This document shows, one piece after another, positions 1-5,798 of a DNA stretch of 5,927 nt; position 1 is the first letter of the stretch, and every line of letters starts with the position of its first letter. Position numbers and translations under genes: made by a program. The notes beneath the pieces are model-generated. The model made no database searches. It was not told where the DNA came from and worked only from the letters and a program-made list of their open reading frames with translations. The DNA comes from Betaproteobacteria bacterium (GTDB taxonomy: Bacteria; Pseudomonadota; Gammaproteobacteria; Burkholderiales; Casimicrobiaceae): assembly GCA_005883655.1 (NCBI GenBank), contig VBDA01000194.1, positions 1-5,927 of the forward strand, written 5' to 3'.

Positions 1-587
1 ATCGCACCGCTTCGATCGCCGAGCGCCACGAAGCTCGCGTGGTTCGCGTCGCCCACCGCCAGATTGCCGCGACCCGCAATTCAGGTGCTCGGGCCGCGAT
101 GGGCGAGCTGTTTATCTTTGTGGATGCGGACACGATCGTGACCGAGGCTGTCGTTCGCGCCGCCGTCGACGCCATGCGCGGTGGCGCGGTCGGCGGCGGC
201 GCGTCCGTGGAATTCGACGGGGCAGTGCCGTGGTACGCAAAGCTTCTGATGCCGGTCTTCGCCTGGTTCTACCGCGCGTCGGGTCTGGCTGCCGGCTGCT
301 TTCTGTTCTGTTCACGCGACGCCTTCGTGACGGTCGGGGGCTTCGACGAAACCTTCTTCGGTGCGGAGGAGATCGTCATGAGTCGCGCCCTGCGCAATCA
401 CGGCCGGTTCGTCGTCCTGACAGAAGCCGTCACCACCTCCGGGCGGAAACTACGCACCCATTCCGGCGTCGAAGTGTTCAAGATCCTCGTTCGTCTGGCG
501 CTGCGCGGGCCGCAAGCGGTGAAGCAGCGGGAAGGCATGGAGCTTTGGTATGCCGCGCGGCGCCAGGACCCAAAGAAAAACGTATGA
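1..587 (+). CDS. Glycosyltransferase family 2 protein, 5'-truncated by the window edge
   Basis: This is the 3' part of a GT-A fold glycosyltransferase, an enzyme class that moves a sugar from a nucleotide-sugar donor to an acceptor at the cytosolic face of the membrane. The open frame (codons start at position 3) is already open at the left edge. A GTG at 39 falls inside conserved sequence, so it is not the real start. The segment ATRNSGARAAMGELFIFVDA matches the family 2 pattern that leads into the metal-binding DxD motif, here Asp-Ala-Asp at 123-131. Further on, GGFDE and Glu-Glu at 366-371 resemble the region carrying the catalytic base in GT2 enzymes. The tail ends in a basic segment and a TGA at 585-587. 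At about 195 visible residues, only the nucleotide-binding N-terminal strand appears to be missing. Donor and acceptor cannot be told. It shares no obvious pathway with the downstream genes. Confidence 0.87.
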   Translation, partial: RTASIAERHEARVVRVAHRQIAATRNSGARAAMGELFIFVDADTIVTEAVVRAAVDAMRGGAVGGGASVEFDGAVPWYAKLLMPVFAWFYRASGLAAGCFLFCSRDAFVTVGGFDETFFGAEEIVMSRALRNHGRFVVLTEAVTTSGRKLRTHSGVEVFKILVRLALRGPQAVKQREGMELWYAARRQDPKKNV

Positions 588-602
588 GGGGACGTCCGGT
601 CT

Positions 603-631
603 GGAGCGCCGTCGCGAAAGCGGCGCACTCC
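603..631 (+). other. GC-rich inverted repeat after the glycosyltransferase gene
   Basis: A hairpin can be drawn 15 nt after the glycosyltransferase stop. GGAGCGCCG (603-611) pairs with CGGCGC plus TCC (621-631), with a 2-nt bulge (627-628) and a 9-nt loop. It could end or stabilise the upstream transcript. No run of T follows, so it does not qualify as a typical intrinsic terminator, and in sequence this GC-rich such a pairing can arise by chance. Confidence 0.25.
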
Positions 632-717
632 CCGCGGCCCGGTGGGTCCGTCGCCGTGCGATCGCCCGCCGTCGGCGGCAAAATCTGAAGCGGGTCTTGC
701 ATAGGCTCGAGACCTGT

Positions 718-724
718 AGAGAGG
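718..724 (+). promoter_or_regulatory. Shine-Dalgarno site for the methyltransferase-like gene
   Basis: AGAGAGG lies 4 nt before the ATG at 729. The spacing is slightly short, but this is the best purine-rich site nearby. It supports a start that retains the lipoprotein signal peptide. Confidence 0.5.
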
Positions 725-728
725 CGCC

Positions 729-1676
729 ATGGAACGAGTCATCGCGACGCGCGACATTCTGAAAGCGTCCTTTTCGCTCGCGGTGCTCGGCGCGATCGCG
801 TCAGTGCTTGGCGCCTGCGCGACGGCGCCCGAGAGTCGAAGCGCGACGACGCCCGAGAGGCAAACCGCGACGACACGCGAGAGTCGAGCCCCCACGCTTT
901 CCACAGAACGCATTGCCGAAATTCTCGCCAGCCCGGATCGCAGTGCGGCCGATCGCACCAACGACATCCGCCGCAAACCCGATCAGATGCTGGCCTTCAT
1001 CGGCATGCGGCCGGGGATGGTGGCGCTGGATTTGAGCGCCAGCGGCGGCTATACGACCGAGCTCATTGCGCGCGCAGTCGGGCCTATGGGGCGCGTGTAT
1101 GGACAGAGTGCGCCACGCGATCCGGCAAGATCGCCGCCGGCGCCGACCGCGCCCGAAGGAGCGGCGTTTCCGCCGTCTGCCATGCCGCAAACGCCGGCGG
1201 TGGTCGCCACGCTGAGCCCCGCGGGCCGCCGCACCTCGCCGCAGGCGCTGGCCGAACGATCCAAGAATCCCGCGGCCGGCAACATCATTGCCGTGGTACA
1301 GCCCTTCGAGTCGCCAATTCCCGCCGAAGCTGCGTCGAACACGCTCGACCTGGTCACGCTGATGTTCAACTACCACGATCTTGGCTTCCTCGGAGTCGAT
1401 CGAGCGCAAATGAACAAGGCGGTGTTTGCCGCGCTGAAACCCGGAGGAATGTATGTAATCGCCGACCACTCCGGCCGTCCGGGCACCGGCATCTCCGAAT
1501 CGGGGACGCTACACAGGATCGAAGAAGCGTTCCTGCGCCAGGAAGTCGAAGCGGCAGGGTTCAAGCTGGCCGAACAAGGCAATTTCATGCGCAATCCGTC
1601 AGACCCGCGCGACAAGAACACGCCCGATCCTCCACAACCCAAAGACGAGTTCGTCCTCAAATTCGTCAAGCCCTAA
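729..1676 (+). CDS. Class I SAM-methyltransferase-like lipoprotein (COG4798-like)
   Basis: This 315-residue protein resembles the predicted methyltransferases of the COG4798 type; its substrate is unknown. Residues 1-30 form a lipoprotein signal: basic start, hydrophobic stretch 14-27 and lipobox Leu27-Gly-Ala-Cys30. This implies export and lipid attachment at Cys30. Three copies of an 8-residue repeat follow (34-57). The Rossmann-like core begins near residue 85, with the SAM loop at 100-110 (LDLSASGGYTT). The conserved Phe-Asn-Tyr-His-Asp stretch is at 213-217. KPGG and ADHSGRPGTG (237-254) and a C-terminal EFVLKF strand complete the fold. A Pro/Ala-rich insertion (about 129-172) separates the first motif from the rest. 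The SAM loop has Ser103 and Ser105 where Gly is expected, which may weaken cofactor binding. The ATG at 729 is favoured by AGAGAGG at 718-724 and by the lipobox. It is probably its own transcription unit, with 141 bp upstream and 101 bp downstream. Confidence 0.85.
   Translation: MERVIATRDILKASFSLAVLGAIASVLGACATAPESRSATTPERQTATTRESRAPTLSTERIAEILASPDRSAADRTNDIRRKPDQMLAFIGMRPGMVALDLSASGGYTTELIARAVGPMGRVYGQSAPRDPARSPPAPTAPEGAAFPPSAMPQTPAVVATLSPAGRRTSPQALAERSKNPAAGNIIAVVQPFESPIPAEAASNTLDLVTLMFNYHDLGFLGVDRAQMNKAVFAALKPGGMYVIADHSGRPGTGISESGTLHRIEEAFLRQEVEAAGFKLAEQGNFMRNPSDPRDKNTPDPPQPKDEFVLKFVKP
827..898 (+). repeat. Degenerate 24-bp tandem repeat, about 3 copies, in frame
   Basis: Units lie at 827-850, 851-874 and 875-898. 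Units 1 and 2 agree at 21 of 24 positions; unit 3 is more diverged, agreeing with unit 1 at 16 of 24. Each unit encodes 8 residues: PESRSATT, PERQTATT and RESRAPTL. The array starts just after the lipidated Cys of the methyltransferase-like protein and probably forms a flexible, charged tether between the membrane and the folded domain. Because the unit is a multiple of three, copy-number change would keep the reading frame. Confidence 0.7.
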
Positions 1677-1717
1677 ATTTGAACGCAAACGGCATCCTGA
1701 ACGATGTAGTCCGCGAA

Positions 1718-1727
1718 TGTTCGAACA
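1718..1727 (+). promoter_or_regulatory. Perfect 10-bp palindrome, candidate operator
   Basis: TGTTCGAACA is a perfect inverted repeat in the 101-bp gap upstream of the protease-like gene, about 50 nt before its start codon. That is a plausible place for a dimeric regulator to bind near the promoter of the MoxR cluster. No convincing -35/-10 pair could be assigned around it, and a single 10-bp palindrome can occur by chance. Confidence 0.25.
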
Positions 1728-1767
1728 CCATGCTAATGTTGCGCTGAAGCTGGAGGCTCAAGAATTG

Positions 1768-1773
1768 GGAAGG
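1768..1773 (+). promoter_or_regulatory. Shine-Dalgarno site deciding the protease-like gene start
   Basis: GGAAGG lies 4 nt before the ATG at 1778. The other in-frame ATG, at 1943 (Met56), has no purine-rich site before it. The long hydrophilic N-terminal tail is therefore probably translated. Confidence 0.5.
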
Positions 1774-1777
1774 TCCT

Positions 1778-2728
1778 ATGAAACGCATAACGCTCTATAG
1801 CAAGTCGAGCCGGTCGCATACTGCCGACGGCCGAGACGATCGTCCCGTCCCCGGACAGGTCGAGAAACCCGACGGCGCCGGTCAAGGCGACGAGGGCCAA
1901 CTCGCGGCCCTTCCGGGTCCCACCGCTCGCGCTCGAGCTTTCATGGCGCGGCACGAACGGATCGCGCTCGTTGTCTTCACCGCGCTACTGAGCTCGCTGC
2001 TCGTCATCGGCTACACCGCGACTAAGCCGCCTGCCCGTCAGATTACCCAGCACGATATCGACGCCGCCGTGCTTCATACCCTGGACAGCAATGTGCTGCC
2101 CTCGGCCGCCGCCAAGGCGTTCGAGATCGTCCAGCAATCGGTGGTGCGGGTCCGCCGGCTGGAGCATCTCAAGGACGAGGAGGATGACCGCGTACGGGGT
2201 ATTGGCAGCGGCGTGGTGATCGTCGACAAAGGCGTCATCCTCACCAACCTGCCCGTAGTCCACGGCGCCGAGCACATCCAGGTGGTCTTTGCCGACGGGA
2301 CGGAATCGGACGCGACGGTGATTGGCCTTCAGCCGGAGAACGATCTTGCCGTGCTGCAGGCGAAAACCATTCCGGACGATCTGGTTCCGGCGACGCTGCG
2401 CTCGACGCGCGATCTGGCCATGGGCGACGAGGTAATCGCCGTCGGCTTTCCGTTCGGCATAGGGCCGTCGGTTTCGGCAGGCGTGGTCTCCGGCCTGAAG
2501 CGCGAATACCGCTCGCCGGAAGGCAAGCGGCTGTTGACCAATCTGATTCAGTTCGATGCCGCGGCCAACCCCGGAAATTCCGGCGGGCCTCTGGCGACGA
2601 TGGATGGCGAGGTGGTGGGGATCGTCACCGCGATTCTGAACCCGAGCGACCAAGGCGTCTTCATCGGCATCGGATTTGCGGTGCCGATCGAAAACGCCGC
2701 GAGCGCGGTCGGCATATCGCCGTTCTAA
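1778..2728 (+). CDS. S1C (HtrA/Deg-like) trypsin-fold protein, catalytic His replaced by Pro
   Basis: This 316-residue protein is a membrane-anchored relative of the DegP/DegS proteases, which cleave or sense misfolded envelope proteins. Residues 1-61 form a hydrophilic tail with Arg residues before one membrane segment (62-79), so the C-terminal domain should be periplasmic. The trypsin-like domain spans about 110-310. GSGVVI is at 143-148, the Asp motif ENDLAVL has Asp189, and the Ser motif NPGNSGGPL has Ser268. At the His site the sequence reads TNLPVVHGA, against the family pattern TN-x-HVV. Pro159 (CCC, 2252-2254) thus sits where the catalytic His belongs, and His162 is three residues too far along. 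There is no PDZ domain. The gene is otherwise intact, and moxR-type coding starts 26 nt later, suggesting one operon. It is probably a pseudoprotease; an active enzyme with a single-base error in this read is the main alternative. Confidence 0.9.
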   Translation: MKRITLYSKSSRSHTADGRDDRPVPGQVEKPDGAGQGDEGQLAALPGPTARARAFMARHERIALVVFTALLSSLLVIGYTATKPPARQITQHDIDAAVLHTLDSNVLPSAAAKAFEIVQQSVVRVRRLEHLKDEEDDRVRGIGSGVVIVDKGVILTNLPVVHGAEHIQVVFADGTESDATVIGLQPENDLAVLQAKTIPDDLVPATLRSTRDLAMGDEVIAVGFPFGIGPSVSAGVVSGLKREYRSPEGKRLLTNLIQFDAAANPGNSGGPLATMDGEVVGIVTAILNPSDQGVFIGIGFAVPIENAASAVGISPF

Positions 2729-2754
2729 CCCGCATTACGAGCGAGCAACTACCC

Positions 2755-3774
2755 ATGAACGACAAAGCAGTCGGCGCCGGCAGCGAAGCTTCGCGGGAAA
2801 TGGAGCGCATTCTGTACGAGGTCAAGAAGGTCGTCGTCGGTCAGGACCATTTTCTGGAGCGGGTGCTGGTCGCAATCCTGGCACAGGGTCACCTGCTGGT
2901 CGAAGGCGTGCCAGGGCTTGCCAAGACGCTCACCGTCAAGACGCTAGCCCGGACCGTTCGCGGCACGTTCAGGAGGATTCAGTTCACGCCCGATCTCGTT
3001 CCGGCGGATCTGGTCGGAACCCGAATCTACAACCAGAAGACCGGCGAATTCACGACCTCGTTCGGCCCGGTCTTCACCAATCTCCTGCTTGCCGACGAAA
3101 TCAACCGCGCGCCGGCCAAGGTGCAAAGCGCGCTGCTCGAGGTGATGCAGGAATATCAGGTAACGATCGCCGGCGAGAGTCATCGGGTACCCGAGCCGTT
3201 CCTGGTCATGGCGACCCAGAATCCAATCGAGACCGAAGGGACCTATCCGTTACCCGAGGCCCAAGTCGATCGGTTCATGATGAAAGTGCTGGTCGGCTAT
3301 CCGAGCGAAGAAGAGGAGTTCGTCATCGTCAATCGGGTGACCGGCACGGGCGCGGCCGTCGCCGCGGTGGCAAGTACGGAAGAGCTGCTTGCCCTTCAAC
3401 GCCGATGCCGCACCGGATACGTCGATCCGTCGCTGGTGCAGTACGCAGTGCGGCTGGTCACGGCCACGCGCAAGCCGGAGCGCTTCGGCGTCCCTAAGGT
3501 GGCGCAATACCTGACCTACGGCGCCAGCCCGCGGGCGACGATACATCTGGTGGAAGGCGCGCGCGCGCTCGCCTTTCTTCGCGGACGAAGCTATGTTCTA
3601 CCGGAAGACCTGACCGACATCGCGCCCGACGTTCTGCGCCACCGGTTGGTGCTTTCCTACGAAGCACTTTCCGACGCGCTCACGCCGGACCAGCTCATCC
3701 TTCGCATCATGAAGCATCTGCCTGCGCCCGAGAGGCCGCTCGAGACCCATGTCAGAGTGGGCGCAAACGCCTGA
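2755..3774 (+). CDS. MoxR family AAA+ ATPase
   Basis: MoxR ATPases are cytosolic, usually ring-forming AAA+ proteins that use ATP to remodel or mature partner complexes, commonly with VWA-domain partners. All core motifs are present in 339 residues. Walker A GVPGLAKT is at 51-58, Walker B LLLADE at 110-115 and sensor 1 Asn156 in ATQNP. EAQVDRF carries the probable arginine finger Arg173, and sensor 2 Arg260 lies in GASPRA. The helical lid with RSYVLPEDL follows. Length and motif order are normal, and nothing looks damaged. The start at 2755 has only a weak ribosome site (GAGCGAG), so it may depend on ribosomes arriving from the gene 26 nt upstream. Its last 26 nt overlap the DUF58 gene. The neighbouring DUF58 and VWA proteins are the expected partners; the client is not identifiable from the sequence. 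Confidence 0.96.
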   Translation: MNDKAVGAGSEASREMERILYEVKKVVVGQDHFLERVLVAILAQGHLLVEGVPGLAKTLTVKTLARTVRGTFRRIQFTPDLVPADLVGTRIYNQKTGEFTTSFGPVFTNLLLADEINRAPAKVQSALLEVMQEYQVTIAGESHRVPEPFLVMATQNPIETEGTYPLPEAQVDRFMMKVLVGYPSEEEEFVIVNRVTGTGAAVAAVASTEELLALQRRCRTGYVDPSLVQYAVRLVTATRKPERFGVPKVAQYLTYGASPRATIHLVEGARALAFLRGRSYVLPEDLTDIAPDVLRHRLVLSYEALSDALTPDQLILRIMKHLPAPERPLETHVRVGANA

Positions 3775-4684
3775 GGCGATCCTCCGCCGCCTCGAGTGGA
3801 CGGTGTTGCGCCGCCTCGACGGATTACTGTACGGCGACTACCGAACTCTGTTTCGAGGCTTTGGCGTCGATCTCGCCGATCTGCGCGAGTATCAGTATCA
3901 CGATGACGTGCGTCACATCGACTGGAACGTCACCGCGCGCCTGGACACGCCGTATGTGAGGGTCTTCAACGAGGAGCGCGAGCTCACCGCGTGGTTCCTG
4001 CTGGACTTGAGCCCGTCGGTCGATTTCGGCTCGCAGAAAATCAAGAAGCGCGCGGTCGCGACGGAGCTGGTCGCGGTGCTCGCCCGCGCCTTCAGCCGCC
4101 ACGGCAACCGCATCGGCGCGCTGTTCTACGGGGGCAGCGTGGACACGGTGATACCGGCGCGCACGGGCCGGCGACACGTGCTGCATATCGTGCACAAGAT
4201 GCTCTCGCGTCCAGAGCTCGCGCGGTCGGCGGCGACCGACCTGCAGCAATTGTTGCATAGCGCGTATCAGGTCATGCCGCGGCGATCGCTGGTCTTCGTG
4301 GTGTCGGACTTCATCAGTTTACCGGGGTGGGAGAGACCTCTGGCGCAGCTTGCGCGACGCCACGAGGTCGTCGCCGTGCGACTCTATGATCGCCTCGAAA
4401 TGGAGCTTCCCGATCTCGGATTGGTGGTGATGCAGGACGCGGAGACGGGCGACCAGGTCGTGGTAGACACCCACGACCGCCGCTTCCGCAAGCGCTTTGC
4501 CGCGGTCGCCGAGCGCCGCGAGGCGGACGTACGCGCGTCATTTCGAAAGGCCGGCGTCGATGCGCTGGAGCTGGCAACCGACGACAATCTGACCGACGCC
4601 ATCTTGCGCTTCGCGGATTTGCGGAAGCGTCGAAGCCAGCTCGCCGCGGGCGGGTCGCTTCCGCAGCATCTGGAGCACGCATGA
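3749..4684 (+). CDS. DUF58 domain-containing protein (VWA-like MoxR partner)
   Basis: DUF58 proteins are regularly encoded next to MoxR ATPases and contain a von Willebrand A-like fold, so they probably act as adaptors between ATPase and client. The family signature is clear at residues 45-64, with LREYQYHDDVRHIDWN and TAR. A metal-site (MIDAS-like) motif Asp86-Leu-Ser88-Pro-Ser90 follows. Thr163 and Asp187 (in VVSDF) are candidates for the remaining metal ligands. No membrane segment is visible in the 311 residues, so the protein is likely cytosolic. The start at 3749 lies inside the moxR-type gene, giving a 26-nt overlap in another frame. The upstream sequence has no strong ribosome site, which fits translational coupling. 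The stop overlaps the next start as ATGA. The function is inferred from family and context. Confidence 0.94.
   Translation: MSEWAQTPEAILRRLEWTVLRRLDGLLYGDYRTLFRGFGVDLADLREYQYHDDVRHIDWNVTARLDTPYVRVFNEERELTAWFLLDLSPSVDFGSQKIKKRAVATELVAVLARAFSRHGNRIGALFYGGSVDTVIPARTGRRHVLHIVHKMLSRPELARSAATDLQQLLHSAYQVMPRRSLVFVVSDFISLPGWERPLAQLARRHEVVAVRLYDRLEMELPDLGLVVMQDAETGDQVVVDTHDRRFRKRFAAVAERREADVRASFRKAGVDALELATDDNLTDAILRFADLRKRRSQLAAGGSLPQHLEHA
4672..4675 (+). promoter_or_regulatory. Shine-Dalgarno site inside the DUF58 gene for the VWA gene
   Basis: GGAG lies 5 nt before the ATG at 4681 and within the last codons of the DUF58 gene. It supports the ATGA stop/start overlap as the true start of the VWA gene. 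Confidence 0.5.
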
Positions 4685-5736
4685 CCCTCCTGTGGCCGGA
4701 GATGCTGTGGCTATCGCTGGCCGTGCCGGTGATAATCGTCGCGTATCTGCTGGTGCTGCGGCGAAAGAAAAAAATCGCGCTGCGCTATGCAAGCCTCTCC
4801 ATGGTTCAGGAAGCGATGCGCGCGTCGCGGCGGCTCCGGCGCCACATCCCGCCATTGATCTTTCTGCTGGCGCTGATCTCGATGTTCATCGCCATCTCGA
4901 GACCCGCCGCGGTCGTCACGCTTCCGTACCAGTATGAGACGGTGATCCTGGCCATCGATGCTTCGGGCAGTATGCGAGCGGCCGACGTTTCGCCGACGCG
5001 CATTGCCGCAGCTCAAGCTGCGGCACGCAGCTTCGTTGCCGATCAGCCGCGCAGCACCCGGCTGGCGGTGGTGTCGTTTGCCGCTACCGCCTCGGTGGTG
5101 CAGCCTCCTACACTCAATCGCGAAGATGTTCTTGCCGCGCTTGATCGCATCCAGCTTCAGCGTGGAACGGCGATCGGCAGCGGCATCCTGGTATCGCTGA
5201 AAATACTCTTCCCCGACCTCGAATTCGACTTGCGCTCATCGAATCCACGCCCGGGCGGCGCGCGCGAGGCTTCGCGGGGTACCTCGATCGACGCTTCCGT
5301 CAAGGGCCAGGCAGCGGATTCAAAGCCGGTGCCACCGGGCTCTTACGCGTCGGCCGCCATCATCCTGCTCACCGATGGACAAACGACCGCCGGACCCGAT
5401 CCCATCGAGGCATCGAAGATGGCCGCCGAGCGCGGTGTGCGCGTCTTTACCGTGGGAATCGGCACCGTCAGTGGCGAGATCCTTGGCGCAGAAGGCTGGT
5501 CGATGCGGGTGCGGCTCGACGAGGAGGCGCTCAAGACCATCGCCAATGTGACCAAGGCGGAATATTTCTACGCCGGTACAGCGACCGACCTCACCAAGAT
5601 CTACAAGGCACTGAATTCGCGACTTGTACTCGAAAAAAAGGCGACCGAGGTCACCGCCTTGTTCGCCGCCGCGGGTGCCGTCTTCGCCTTGCTCTCGGGT
5701 TTGCTTTCCCTGCTCTGGTTCAATCGGATACTGTAG
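4681..5736 (+). CDS. BatA-like membrane VWA domain protein
   Basis: The 351-residue protein has the architecture of BatA-type proteins encoded with MoxR ATPases. Its parts in order are a first membrane segment (about 8-26), a very basic loop (27-56), a second membrane segment (57-73), a VWA domain (about 86-315) and a C-terminal membrane segment (about 324-347). The many Arg/Lys in the 27-54 loop place that loop in the cytosol and hence the VWA domain in the periplasm. The MIDAS metal site looks complete: Asp93-Ala-Ser95-Gly-Ser97, Thr163 and Asp232 in LLTDG. A hydrophilic Pro/Gly/Ser-rich stretch at about 179-222 interrupts the VWA fold. The gene starts within the DUF58 stop (ATGA), a sign of coupled translation. 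It is a likely membrane partner of the cytosolic ATPase. No second VWA (BatB-like) gene follows immediately. Confidence 0.93.
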   Translation: MTLLWPEMLWLSLAVPVIIVAYLLVLRRKKKIALRYASLSMVQEAMRASRRLRRHIPPLIFLLALISMFIAISRPAAVVTLPYQYETVILAIDASGSMRAADVSPTRIAAAQAAARSFVADQPRSTRLAVVSFAATASVVQPPTLNREDVLAALDRIQLQRGTAIGSGILVSLKILFPDLEFDLRSSNPRPGGAREASRGTSIDASVKGQAADSKPVPPGSYASAAIILLTDGQTTAGPDPIEASKMAAERGVRVFTVGIGTVSGEILGAEGWSMRVRLDEEALKTIANVTKAEYFYAGTATDLTKIYKALNSRLVLEKKATEVTALFAAAGAVFALLSGLLSLLWFNRIL

Positions 5737-5798
5737 GAGTCCCGAGCCAAGCGCTGCGGCGAGGAGGCTCTTCACGTTTTCACCAGACAGGGCAGTCT

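Noticed and set aside
39..587. GTG at 39 as the true start of the glycosyltransferase
   Set aside because: The frame is open back to the window edge and the codons before 39 continue a plausible GT2 sequence, so the gene is cut by the window and does not start there.
664..683. Hairpin CCGCC/GGCGG followed by AAAA as a terminator
   Set aside because: It has only 5 bp and the following run is A, not T, on the + strand. No gene on the opposite strand converges on it.
398..976. Long open frame on the - strand across the glycosyltransferase/methyltransferase gap
   Set aside because: It is arginine/serine-rich with no recognisable motif and mostly covers real genes on the + strand, as expected for a GC-rich shadow frame.
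1679..1710. Sigma-70 promoter using TTGAAC at 1679-1684
   Set aside because: No acceptable -10 hexamer occurs at 16-18 nt spacing; the best candidate (TGTAGT) is 20 nt away.
2261..2263. His162 of the protease-like protein as the catalytic His
   Set aside because: It lies three residues after the position fixed by the TN-x-HVV motif, in the slot where Asp or Glu often follows, so it is out of register with S1C catalytic geometry.
2676..3497. Long + strand frame overlapping the MoxR-type gene
   Set aside because: Its composition is Arg/Gly/Ser-rich without motifs, while the alternative frame encodes a complete MoxR ATPase.
5761..5767. GAGGAGG as a strong ribosome site for an extra small gene
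   Set aside because: No ATG, GTG or TTG lies at a usable distance downstream; the next start (5799) is 31 nt away and has its own AGGG.
5746..5780. Intrinsic terminator after the VWA gene (GAGCC/GGCTC stem followed by TTTT)
   Set aside because: The stem is only 5 bp with a 15-nt loop, and the T run is 9 nt away and short. The next gene on the same strand begins soon after.
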